Shown: piece by piece, positions 36,578 through 45,457 of the stretch
Layout: every line of letters begins with the position of its first letter
Position numbering within the stretch: position 1 is the stretch's first letter
Assembly: GCA_965213575.1 (NCBI GenBank)
Contig: CBDBZN010000020.1
Span: 62,001-126,000, forward strand
Reading direction: 5' to 3'
DNA from: JAUHXS01 sp965213575
GTDB taxonomy: Bacteria; Bacteroidota; Bacteroidia; Chitinophagales; JAUHXS01
DNA: 64,000 nt
The notes under the pieces: generated by a model
Seen by the model: only the letters and a program-made list of their open reading frames with translations
The model's database searches: none
What the model was told of the DNA's origin: nothing
Position numbers and translations under genes: made by a program

Positions 36578-37048
36578 GTGAATTTAGAAAAATATGTAAG
36601 TCATCCGGAGCTGTTAATTTTTATTAATACTTTTATTGCCATTGTATTATCCGGCATCATCGGTTATGAGCGAGAGGTAAAAGATAAACCCGCGGGATTT
36701 AGGACTAACATGATTGTGGGAGGTGTAAGTGCACTTTTAGTAGGGGTAAGCCAGATTTTAATTACAAGCTTTTCAGCAAAGATGGGAGATACCATTGAGG
36801 CAGACCCTATTCGAGTTATTCAAGCAATTATTATTGGGATCAGTTTTTTAGGGGCAGGCACAATTTTAAAAACTTCAGATGATAAAGAAACACATGAAGT
36901 TAGATATTTAACCACCTCTGCCACTTTGCTTTTTTCGGCAGCAGTTGGCATTTGCGTAGGATTAAACTTATATTTATTATCTGTTGGAGTAACATTATTA
37001 GTCTGGATAATTAATTATATCTTGAAATACTTTAAAAAATATATATGA
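36578..37048 (+). CDS. MgtC/SapB family membrane protein
   Basis: 156 residues with four or five membrane helices. The conserved MgtC motifs are IGYEREVKDKPAGFRTNMIV, VIQAIIIGISFLGAGTILK and VRYLTTSATLLFSAAVGICV. The family includes regulators of magnesium homeostasis and intramacrophage survival, but most environmental members have no known role. The start is GTG (36578). Its stop overlaps the aldehyde dehydrogenase start by 4 bp (ATGA), implying translational coupling. Confidence 0.88.
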   Translation: MNLEKYVSHPELLIFINTFIAIVLSGIIGYEREVKDKPAGFRTNMIVGGVSALLVGVSQILITSFSAKMGDTIEADPIRVIQAIIIGISFLGAGTILKTSDDKETHEVRYLTTSATLLFSAAVGICVGLNLYLLSVGVTLLVWIINYILKYFKKYI

Positions 37049-38406
37049 GCATCATAAAAAGTATCAATCCATATAATGGAGCAACCATCGAAGAGTTTGA
37101 AGAATATTCAAACGAAAAGATTAAAAAAATCTTACAAATATCTGCCAACACGTTTACAGAATGGAAAACCGTATCGATAAACCGAAGGTGTAAACTGATC
37201 AAAAAAGCCGGTGATGTATTAATTGAAAATATCAATAAGTATGCTGAAAATATTTCTAACGAAATGGGCAAACCCATCAAAGAGGCCAAGGCAGAGGTAG
37301 AAAAGTGTGCTTGGGTTTGTGACTTTTATGCTAAAAATGCTGAAGATCTATTGGCAGATGAAATTATCGAAACAGATGCAGATGAAAGTTTTATCAGTTA
37401 CGACCCTCTAGGCCCTATCTTGGCCATTATGCCTTGGAATTTTCCATTTTGGCAGGTGTTTCGATTTGCAGCTCCTAATTTAGTAGCCGGAAACGTAGGA
37501 TTGCTTAAACACTCATCTAATGTGAGCAGGTGTGCTTTGATGATTGAAGAAATATTTTTAGAAGCAGGCTTGCCAAAGGGTGCTTTCCAAACTCTGCTCG
37601 TAAACTCTGATAAGATTCCCGATATCATAAAAGACCAGAGAATAAAAGCAGTTACCCTTACGGGAAGTGAACCGGCAGGTTCTAAGGTAGCCGAAGTAGC
37701 AGGAAAATATATAAAAAAAACAGTGTTAGAACTGGGAGGCAATAATGCTTTTATAGTATTAAAAGATGCGGATATTAATAAGGCAGTAGCAGTTGGGGTA
37801 CCTGCCAGGATGAAGAATACCGGCCAAAGTTGCATTGCTGCAAAACGGTTTATTCTAGTGGAAGCGATCGCTGATGAATTTCTAGAGGCATTTAAAGAAA
37901 AAGTTGAAGCATTGCAGTCAGGCGACCCAATGGATAACAGGACAGAAATTGGCGTATTGGCAAGGGAAGATTTAGCTAAAGACTTAGAAAAACAGGTCAA
38001 TCAATCGGTAGAAAAAGGGGCTAAAATTTTAATAGGCGGAAAACGCAAAGGAGCATATTATGAACCGACCATTTTAACTAATGTACAACCCGGTATGCCG
38101 GCCTTTGATGAAGAGCTTTTTGGGCCGGTAGCAGCTGTGATGATTGCCAAAAATAAAAAAGAAGCTTATCAATTAGCACAAAACACTAAATTTGGGTTAG
38201 GTGTTTCTATCTTTTCAGAAGATACTGATGCAATTCTAGAAGATATTGGTGAGTTTGAAGATGGTGCAATTTTTATTAATGAATTGGTAAAGTCTGACCC
38301 TAGATTACCATTTGGCGGGACAAAAAATTCAGGATATGGCCGGGAATTATCGAAAGAAGGGATTAGGGAGTTTCTAAACATTAAAACGGTGTATATTAAT
38401 AAATAG
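37045..38406 (+). CDS. NAD(P)-dependent succinate-semialdehyde-type aldehyde dehydrogenase
   Basis: 453 residues. The active-site elements are MPWNFPFWQVFR, AVTLTGSEPAGSKVA, the general base in VLELGGNNAFIVL and the nucleophile in NTGQSCIAAKRFI, followed by EELFGPVA. The compact length and motif style match the short SSADH (YneI/Sad) subgroup. It oxidises an aldehyde such as succinate semialdehyde. It is coupled to the MgtC gene by a 4-bp overlap. A link with the nearby ACMSD (whose product is also an aldehyde) is possible but unproven, since the two are on opposite strands. Confidence 0.85.
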   Translation: MSIIKSINPYNGATIEEFEEYSNEKIKKILQISANTFTEWKTVSINRRCKLIKKAGDVLIENINKYAENISNEMGKPIKEAKAEVEKCAWVCDFYAKNAEDLLADEIIETDADESFISYDPLGPILAIMPWNFPFWQVFRFAAPNLVAGNVGLLKHSSNVSRCALMIEEIFLEAGLPKGAFQTLLVNSDKIPDIIKDQRIKAVTLTGSEPAGSKVAEVAGKYIKKTVLELGGNNAFIVLKDADINKAVAVGVPARMKNTGQSCIAAKRFILVEAIADEFLEAFKEKVEALQSGDPMDNRTEIGVLAREDLAKDLEKQVNQSVEKGAKILIGGKRKGAYYEPTILTNVQPGMPAFDEELFGPVAAVMIAKNKKEAYQLAQNTKFGLGVSIFSEDTDAILEDIGEFEDGAIFINELVKSDPRLPFGGTKNSGYGRELSKEGIREFLNIKTVYINK

Positions 38407-38413
38407 AGGCATC

Positions 38414-38453
38414 AAAATATGTATCCTTCGAGTGCCTCAGGATGACATATTTT
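38414..38453. terminator. Terminator hairpin between convergent genes
   Basis: AAAATATGTATCCT (38414-38427) pairs with AGGATGACATATTTT (38439-38453), leaving one bulged base. It lies between the ends of the aldehyde dehydrogenase and MscS genes, and the A/T-rich arms give U tracts in both directions. Confidence 0.6.
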
Positions 38454-38466
38454 CGCCCTTAGAATA

Positions 38467-40346
38467 TTAAATTTTATTATCCTTATTAATATTAACATTC
38501 ATATTAAAACCCGGAGCCTTGTAGTCTTTAGATAAGTAATCAGCAGGGATAGTTATCATATTCCCGTCTCTTCCTGCACGATAATGAGGGGAGAGTATCT
38601 CAATGCCGTTTTCATTACACACATCTTGAATATGTTGATGTAAACTCGAGTAGATCAAAGCTTGTTTGCTTGCTTCTCGAGTATGTACATTAATTTGATA
38701 AGCAACATAAAAATCATCTAGGCTTGTTTGTAAAACAAAGGGTTTAGGTTCTTTAAGAACAGAATCTGTTCTTAACGCTGCATCTATTAATGCCTGATGT
38801 ATTTTTTTCCACGGCACATCATATCCAATGGTAATTGTTGTATGCATAATCAACCCTTTATCGCTTGCTTCACTACTATAATTAGTGGTATTTCCGGTAA
38901 GGACTAACGAATTAGGTATGGTGATCACTTCATTTTTTATAGTCCTGACTCGTGTTACTAACAATGTTTTTTTCTATCACATCTCCTGTAACATCAGCTA
39001 TTTTAATACGATCGCCTATTTTAAATGGCCGCATGTAAGTAATCACTAAACCAGCAACCATATTGGCTATGGCAGAGGATGATCCTAAGGAGAATAAAAT
39101 GCCTATAAAAACAGAAACTCCTTTAAAGATATTTGAATCAGACCCCGGCAGATAAGGGAAAATAAGGACAAACATGAATGCATATAACAAAAACTTTACT
39201 ATGCTATAGGTAGGCATGGCCCAATCAGCGTGAAATCCTGATACATTTAGTTTTTCAGATCTTATTTCAGTAAAAATATATCTTACAAATTTGATGACAT
39301 TCGTCATCACGAAATAAATCACTAAAATGCTGAATAAATTAGGCAGGTAATCCCATATTGCTATTAGAATATTTTTAAAAGGAGACCATACTAAATTAAA
39401 AAGTGTATCGGCCCAATTACGAGAAAAAGGGAAAATGCTAAAAATGATCGGTAAACTGATATACAATAAAACTGCATAAATAATCCATCGCAACACTTTT
39501 ACTGCGAGAAATACAACTTTTAATTCCTGCTCAGTAGTAAGAAAAGTATAATCATTATATGATAAGTCTTTGAGTAAGGTTTCCTTTTTAGAAGCGATGT
39601 ATAATAACAGGCGCCTATACCCTTTGCTGATAATTTTTATAATGATAAATGCAACTACTAAAACCAATAATACCAAGCCTATTCTTGACAAAATCTTGAT
39701 CCAGCTATTGTCGGCTTTCGCCTTAATGATTGACTCTTTGATAGTAGATGTTAAAACTTTCTGCCAGCTCAAGCATTGTTTGATCATACCAAATAGCATC
39801 ATCTTCGGAAACACTCATGATGATTGTTTCTTCATAAATTATATCATAAGTATTTTCTGATTTAACAACAATGATTGAATCAGTTCTTAAAAAATCATTC
39901 TCATATAAATTTTTAATCTTCCTCGTTATATTGCCTGCCCTATCTTTTGGAGTTGATGCACCTATTTTTGAATAAACTAAAAACAAAGTATCTCTACTTA
40001 CTCCAATTACGGGATACCCTTTTGCAACATCTCGCAAAGCATTAATCCTTGCTTTTTTACCGGTAATTCGTTCTTGTTCGTTTTCTTCAATTGTTTGCAG
40101 CTGTTTAAGCAACTCCTCTTTTTGAATATTATCTGTTGTTTTAAGCTTTATCAGTTGCGATTCCAGTTCCGCTTTTCTAATAGAATCTACAATTCTTTGC
40201 TGTTCAATCTCCTGAAGCTTTCGATTGTAATCTTGTAATGCTACTGCATTTGTTGAATCGCTTTTTATAGAAACCGTGTCAACTTGAGCATAACTTATAG
40301 TAAAAAATAGTAAGAGTAGAATTAACTTGGAGGCCTGGAAAATCAT
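38467..40346 (-). pseudogene. MscS-family mechanosensitive channel with N-terminal coiled-coil domain, two frameshifts
   Basis: Three frames join into one channel of about 625 residues. Segment 1 (40346 to about 39760) has a signal peptide (MIFQASKLILLLLFFTISYA), a coiled coil (RKLQEIEQQRIVDSIRKAEL) and a domain ending DAIWYDQTMLELAE. Segment 2 continues with STIKESIIKAKADNSWIKIL, membrane helices, and the MscS core SLGSSSAIANMVAGLVITYM RPFKIGDRIKIADVTGDVIE. Segment 3 completes it (LLVTRVRTIKNEVITIPNSL) to 38467. The first shift is in GCAGAAAG near 39757-39762. The second is an A7 run (38967-38973 on the plus strand) where A6 would restore EKTLLVTRVRTIKN. The translated order is clear, so this is a recently broken gene or an assembly error. 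The ATG at 40344-40346 is preferred to the longer frame because of the signal peptide. Confidence 0.85.
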
Positions 40347-40437
40347 ATTTATATATTTATTGGGAGATAAATATACAAAAGGTATATACAAATCATGTTT
40401 TGAAAAAATAAGATCTATAAAATAAACACTTATATAA

Positions 40438-42588
40438 TTATTCATTTAACTGCCATACAAAACCAAAATAAATTGTTCTAAGTTGATAAAAATTAAAATG
40501 ATTATTTGAGTAATCTAAATTATATAAGACTGAACTCTCATTTTTAGTATTAAAAACGTTAGTTAGGGAAATAAACGTTATTACTGCATCTTTTTTCAAT
40601 TTAATATATTTACTCAAACTAATATCCAGACGATTATAATTAGAAAATTGTGCATCATATAATTCGGTAGAAAAAATAGGCCTGTAAAAATCTGTAGTGT
40701 TGTTAAACTCTGAGCCTGTAACTGGGGTATAGTATGTGCCCGGGCGACTTATATAAGTTAATGCGCATGTAAAGAGCTTGGGATTATTGTATTGTAAAGA
40801 ACTTTTGATCAAATAATTAAAATCATTAGTTCCATGATAATCAAAATTGTTTATAGTTAATGTTTGGTTTATAAAAGAGTTAGCAAATGAGAATTTAAAA
40901 TATCTATAAAAGCTTTGCTCTAAAAATAATTCTACACCAAAAGTTTTTGTTTCATCTGCTACAGCAAAGACATTGACTGCATGATCTCCCGATTCATTCT
41001 TAAAATAAGTGGCTGCTTTTAAAAGAGTATTTTTATAATTATAAACATAATCTAAAACTAGTTGGTAACTGGTTAATAAATTATAAGATTTTGAATAAAT
41101 ATTCGGCACAGAATAGCTATGATATTTACCCCCGCTTAATAAAAGTGAATGATTATTATGAAAACGATATTTTAAACCTATTTGTGAACTCAAATAATAT
41201 TTTTGGCCTTTGGCAGGAATGTTATTTCTTACACCGGCGGAAACAGTTAATTTTTCATTTATATCCCAATTTGAATATCCATATATTTCAAAAATATGGT
41301 TGTGAATAGAATCCCCAGAAAAATAGTTAGGAGAATTAGGTGATAGCGCATAATAATAAATTGGAACACTATCTATAAATAGATTACGACTAAAATCATG
41401 AGAAATGCCAAATTGCAAAGGGGCATTTTTTAAAAAATACCATCTGTAATTTGCAGTAGTATGTATCTGAGATATCTTCTGTTCAGAATTGATATTACCA
41501 AAACGAAAATATTGCTTAGATTTATTAGCTCCATTATTTATAGTTAAAATGCCCTTTTTTGAATAATATTTTAGATTATTTACTGTAAAAACTCTTTCGT
41601 TTCGCGTACTTACTTCCCCTTTATATGTAAAACTTTCATTCAATCCTGAAAATTGCTCATTAATATAATAATTGAAAGAATTAAACTCTATTTTTTTGCC
41701 AAAATTTCGATGATAGTTTATTCCTGCATCGGTAGTATAAAAACTTTTAATCTGAGGTAAGTTTTTCTTTTGAATACCTACATAAACATCAGAGAACTGA
41801 TAATTGCCATAAACTTGTATAAAAGAAGTATCCTTTTTAATTCTTTGAGACAAAAAAAACCCCACACTTGCAAGACTTGATGCAAGTTGTAATTGATTAA
41901 TTTCCAAACTATTAATAGTTTGTATTTCTACTAAACCTGCACTAGTGTTACCATATGATAAGGGTGGATTACTCGCATATACATATTGATTATTTATCAC
42001 TTCAGGATTAAACAGACTAAAAAATCCCTGATTATTAAGATTACTAGCTCGAGTAGGCTTATAAATTGGTACTCCATTTAATATTACTCTTGATCTATCT
42101 GCTGAACTTCCTCTTAAAGATACATCTGCAGTCTCATCGGTGGTAGTTGAAAATGGCAAGATGGTAATCGCTTTTAAAGGATCTCCCTGAGAAACAGGAT
42201 TAAAATATATGTCTAATTTCTTCATTTTAAAAACTGAAAATTGTTCAGATATAGGATCCTGGGCAGCAATTACTACTTCCTTGAGGGTGCGGTCACTTTC
42301 TTTTAGAATTACTATTAAAGTAGTCGTAGTATCAATTGTTGACAAAATAATTTCACTTGTTTCGTAACCTATAAATGAGACTAATAATGTGTCTTTAAAA
42401 TTATCTGAATTAATGATAAAATTTCCATTAAAATCGGTAGTCACACCCTTACCATTCAATGATTTTGTAAAAATATTAGCCGCAAAAATAGGTTCGCCTT
42501 TTTTATCTTTTACAACACCATTTATTATTGTTTGAGAAAAAGATAAAATTGTAAATAATGCTAGAAATATAGACAGAGCTAGTCTCAT
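40438..42588 (-). CDS. TonB-dependent outer-membrane receptor, last gene of the RiPP operon
   Basis: 716 residues. After a signal peptide (ending FSQ, residue 19) comes a carboxypeptidase-like regulatory domain (INGVVKDKKGEPIFAANIFT, GVTTDFNGNFII, LLVSFIGYETSEI). A plug domain follows (DPLKAITILPFSTTTDETAD VSLRGSSADRSRVILNGVPI), then a 22-strand-type barrel ending in a C-terminal aromatic strand (IYFGFVWQLNE). It imports, or possibly releases, a bulky ligand through the outer membrane using TonB energy. It starts directly at the stop of the TPR lipoprotein gene, the last step of a tightly packed operon. I infer that its ligand is the modified peptide or a metal-peptide complex; immunity or export are alternatives. 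Confidence 0.88.
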   Translation of the reverse strand: MRLALSIFLALFTILSFSQTIINGVVKDKKGEPIFAANIFTKSLNGKGVTTDFNGNFIINSDNFKDTLLVSFIGYETSEIILSTIDTTTTLIVILKESDRTLKEVVIAAQDPISEQFSVFKMKKLDIYFNPVSQGDPLKAITILPFSTTTDETADVSLRGSSADRSRVILNGVPIYKPTRASNLNNQGFFSLFNPEVINNQYVYASNPPLSYGNTSAGLVEIQTINSLEINQLQLASSLASVGFFLSQRIKKDTSFIQVYGNYQFSDVYVGIQKKNLPQIKSFYTTDAGINYHRNFGKKIEFNSFNYYINEQFSGLNESFTYKGEVSTRNERVFTVNNLKYYSKKGILTINNGANKSKQYFRFGNINSEQKISQIHTTANYRWYFLKNAPLQFGISHDFSRNLFIDSVPIYYYALSPNSPNYFSGDSIHNHIFEIYGYSNWDINEKLTVSAGVRNNIPAKGQKYYLSSQIGLKYRFHNNHSLLLSGGKYHSYSVPNIYSKSYNLLTSYQLVLDYVYNYKNTLLKAATYFKNESGDHAVNVFAVADETKTFGVELFLEQSFYRYFKFSFANSFINQTLTINNFDYHGTNDFNYLIKSSLQYNNPKLFTCALTYISRPGTYYTPVTGSEFNNTTDFYRPIFSTELYDAQFSNYNRLDISLSKYIKLKKDAVITFISLTNVFNTKNESSVLYNLDYSNNHFNFYQLRTIYFGFVWQLNE

Positions 42589-43386
42589 CTATTTTCCAAC
42601 AAGTTTGGATGCTAGCTGATTAATTGTATAACTATCAGGATATTTTTTAATTCCTTGTTGAAAATATTTCTTTGCTAAATCCCACTCTTCATTTTTAATG
42701 TATAACTTAATCAACATTTCATAAGACTCCTCTTTCCCCCATGATGGGAAATATTCATTTTTAAGCTTTTGAGCCGGCAAGGAAATTGCTTTTAACAAAT
42801 ATTCCTCCGCTTCTTTTCCTCCACCATATTTTTCAGGCGTATAATAATCATTGCTTGCGTAGACATAATAACCTCTAAGATTTGTAGAGTCCATAGCAAT
42901 AGCTTGTTTTGCATTCTTCTTGATATCCCCAGAAATAAACATAGCCTTCATTCCTTTAAATTGAATACTAAAGCCCTGAAGCATTGCTAAAAGAGCATAA
43001 TCCTCAGCGTTTTTCTTATTCATTTTTACCATCCAATCAGTTCCTTTATCAATTTCTTTTTCTGCCATTTCTTCATCCCCTTTTTTTAAATGATATATAG
43101 ATGAATAGAACTGTAAGTAAGAACGCCAATATAAGATGATGTTTTGATCTACTGATTTATTTAAATTTTCCAGCTCATTACTAATTTTTTCCAAAGCTTT
43201 ATTATCTTTTGAAATCAAACTTTGGACAAATGCATCATAAATTTTGCTTTGAATAGCTAAAAGTAATGTATCAGAATTTATATAACTGGTTTGAATATAA
43301 GAATTAACTGCTCCAGTATTAGCTAGTCGGGTAGAGTTACCTTTACAAGCAACAAATAATAATGAAATGATTAATACTCTTATCAT
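42589..43386 (-). CDS. TPR-like lipoprotein of the RiPP operon
   Basis: 265 residues. A short hydrophobic leader ends in LLFVACKG, giving a lipidation site at Cys14. The rest is helical, and repeat-like helices are visible near the C-terminus (EESYEMLIKLYIKNEEWDLAKKY, QQGIKKYPDSYTINQLASKL) and mid-protein (KKNAKQAIAMDSTNLRGYYV YASNDYY). It is likely anchored in the outer or inner membrane facing the periplasm. Its start overlaps the upstream protease stop by 4 bp and its stop abuts the TonB receptor start. A partner role for the receptor, or immunity, is plausible; no direct evidence. Confidence 0.72.
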   Translation of the reverse strand: MIRVLIISLLFVACKGNSTRLANTGAVNSYIQTSYINSDTLLLAIQSKIYDAFVQSLISKDNKALEKISNELENLNKSVDQNIILYWRSYLQFYSSIYHLKKGDEEMAEKEIDKGTDWMVKMNKKNAEDYALLAMLQGFSIQFKGMKAMFISGDIKKNAKQAIAMDSTNLRGYYVYASNDYYTPEKYGGGKEAEEYLLKAISLPAQKLKNEYFPSWGKEESYEMLIKLYIKNEEWDLAKKYFQQGIKKYPDSYTINQLASKLVGK

Positions 43387-43871
43387 AGCAACGTATTTTC
43401 TGATTTAATTAATAACATGAGGATAGAAGTCCAGATAATGAAATGGACATACCATTTTGATGAAAATTGATACTTCTTGAATTGTAATTTATAGTTTTCA
43501 GCATACGATTTCACCCCTTTATTTAACTTAGCATTACTTACTAAAGCAATGGTAAAGTCAGAATAAAAAGGATTTGTTTCGGTTATTAGCTGAATGATAA
43601 ATGCCCAATATAAAATTGTCAAACCAAAAAATTGATTAGCTAAGGAAATTATAAATAGCATAACTGTGAAAAATGTGCCTGAAAATAAATATATATATTT
43701 TTGGGTACTATTTCTTGGCCATTGAACTGCAACGTAAAAATGTGGATAGGGCCTAAATTGAAAACCAATTTTATGAATCGGTAACTTTAAAATTTTTGCC
43801 GATATCACATGCCCTAATTCATGAAATATTGCAAGTAAAAAAACAAATATAGATACTTTAACAAATTGCAT
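43383..43871 (-). CDS. Membrane zinc metalloprotease (M50-like) of the RiPP operon
   Basis: 162 residues with four predicted membrane helices. The first helix carries HELGH (residues 17-21), the zinc-binding HExxH motif. Later TETNPFYSDF (Asn100, Pro101, Asp105) matches the N/DPxxxxD-type third-ligand motif of site-2-like proteases. Such proteases occur in many RiPP clusters, where they are thought to process the leader or provide immunity. In the streptolysin S operon that position is filled by the unrelated CAAX-type protein SagE. The start directly follows the permease stop, and the TPR lipoprotein gene overlaps its end by 4 bp. Confidence 0.77.
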   Translation of the reverse strand: MQFVKVSIFVFLLAIFHELGHVISAKILKLPIHKIGFQFRPYPHFYVAVQWPRNSTQKYIYLFSGTFFTVMLFIISLANQFFGLTILYWAFIIQLITETNPFYSDFTIALVSNAKLNKGVKSYAENYKLQFKKYQFSSKWYVHFIIWTSILMLLIKSENTLL

Positions 43872-44582
43872 TTATCTGCTAAATTTTACATTCTTAAATA
43901 AAAACACAAATAATACCATTGGTACAAATATCCAAATAGCTAAAATATAACTAACTCCTTCTCCTCTTAATATGGATAATACATGATTTAGTGGTAATAT
44001 ATTTCCCACGTAACCTATTAGCTTATTAAATTCTCCAACAGGATAGAAAGCATTACTGGTAAATAAAATTATAAAATAAATAAAATTAATTGCTCCTTTA
44101 TCTGCACCTTGCCTTATACCTGAAAATGAAAAAACAAGCCCAATAAATGAGAAAACAAGCAATCCTATAAAAACTCCTATTATATAATAAAGCAACTCCA
44201 CCGGAGTTACTAAATAGCCAAACATCATATATGCGGTGAGGCATAACAATAATACTATAAACACTAATGATATTACCCTGCTAATTACCAGTCCCATAAA
44301 ATGTAATAAAATATTAAAAGGTAATTTTCTTAAATATTTTATCAATCCATTTGCATAATAATCTCTTATAACAGGCCCAATAGCAAACAAACCATCACTC
44401 GCTATGGTCATACCAATAACTCCTGACAAAAGAAATGATACATAACCTTCATTGCCGGCTCCCCAAATACTGCCAAATATGACAAATAAAAATATGGGAA
44501 ATGCTACAATAAAAAATACAGCCTGCTTAATTCTTAAAAAAATTAAAAATTGGTAATAGATGGATTGAGATAATACTTTCAT
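43872..44582 (-). CDS. ABC-2 type transporter permease of the RiPP operon
   Basis: 236 residues with six hydrophobic helices (FFIVAFPIFLFVIFG; YVSFLLSGVIGMTIASDGLF; VISLVFIVLLLCLTAYMMFG; LLYYIIGVFIGLLVFSFIGL; AINFIYFIILFTSNAFYPVG; ILAIWIFVPMVLFVFLF). This arrangement, with the FYPVGEF loop before the last helix, is that of ABC-2 exporters. It presumably exports the mature peptide together with the ATPase, whose gene overlaps its start by 4 bp. No peptidase domain is attached, so leader removal must be done elsewhere. Confidence 0.83.
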   Translation of the reverse strand: MKVLSQSIYYQFLIFLRIKQAVFFIVAFPIFLFVIFGSIWGAGNEGYVSFLLSGVIGMTIASDGLFAIGPVIRDYYANGLIKYLRKLPFNILLHFMGLVISRVISLVFIVLLLCLTAYMMFGYLVTPVELLYYIIGVFIGLLVFSFIGLVFSFSGIRQGADKGAINFIYFIILFTSNAFYPVGEFNKLIGYVGNILPLNHVLSILRGEGVSYILAIWIFVPMVLFVFLFKNVKFSR

Positions 44583-45457
44583 AATACAACTTCTTTCTTT
44601 GTTTTGTGCAGCGTATAATATAGATATGCATCTTTTAAGCCAATATCTTGTACGGAGAAGTTATTAGTATATTCGTTTACCACATTTATCACATCTTTGT
44701 TTTTATCAAAAAATATATGTAATTCTTCATCATGTATATAGTAATCTAAAGAGTCTAACTTTCCATTAATTTTTAGGTGAGCGCTAATAATTACTTTTTT
44801 GTCTGCAGGCAAGCTTTTCATAATTTCATCAGGAGATTTAGGCTCCTTTATAATTTTCCCTTCATGTATGAAACATACATTAGAAGCATTTTTTTCAATG
44901 TCTTTCCAATTGTGAGTAGTTAAAAATATAGTTCTTCTATCCTGCTTGAGTATTTTCCAAACTCTATCAACTATAGTTGGGTCTAGATTGGCAAAAGGCT
45001 CATCTAAGACGAGTAGAGATGGGTTATGAATTACAGAAAGTAATAAGCCTACCCTTTTACGTTCGCCTTGAGATAATTCTTTGATGAAGTTATTAGCTAT
45101 TTTCTCAATTTCGAATATCTCAAAAAATTTATCTTTAACATTTCTATATTCTAATTTATGAATTGAAGAAAAATAGCGAATTATTTCAGATACTTTAAGC
45201 AAAGGAAATAGTGGTAAATGATCATATAAAACACCTACATTATTAAAATTATTTTTTTTCTTTCCGAATAAAATGGCTTGTCCACCAGTTGGAGTTAAAT
45301 CATCAAGGATTAGATTAATTACCGTAGATTTGCCCGAGCCATTTTCACCAAGTAGTGCAAATGTATTTCCTTCATCTACGGAAAAAGTAACGCTATCTAC
45401 AATAGTTTTATGTTTAATTTTATAAGAAAGATCTGATACTTTTATGATTTCTTTCAT
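44579..45457 (-). CDS. ABC transporter ATP-binding protein of the RiPP operon
   Basis: 292 residues. Walker A is GENGSGKST (37-45), the signature LSQGERKRVG begins at 128, Walker B is LLVLDEP (148-154), and the switch histidine lies in LTTHNWKD. The C-terminal 80 residues (after about 210) form an accessory domain seen in drug and peptide exporters. It powers the neighbouring ABC-2 permease. Overlaps of 4 bp with both neighbours (ATGA at 45454-45457 and 44579-44582) show tight translational coupling. Confidence 0.92.
   Translation of the reverse strand: MKEIIKVSDLSYKIKHKTIVDSVTFSVDEGNTFALLGENGSGKSTVINLILDDLTPTGGQAILFGKKKNNFNNVGVLYDHLPLFPLLKVSEIIRYFSSIHKLEYRNVKDKFFEIFEIEKIANNFIKELSQGERKRVGLLLSVIHNPSLLVLDEPFANLDPTIVDRVWKILKQDRRTIFLTTHNWKDIEKNASNVCFIHEGKIIKEPKSPDEIMKSLPADKKVIISAHLKINGKLDSLDYYIHDEELHIFFDKNKDVINVVNEYTNNFSVQDIGLKDAYLYYTLHKTKKEVVL

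Noticed and set aside
38967..38973. Programmed -1 frameshifting at the A AAA AAC heptamer in the MscS gene
   Set aside because: A -1 slip there leads to a stop three codons later. The downstream frame needs a +1 shift or one A fewer, so the classical mechanism does not fit.
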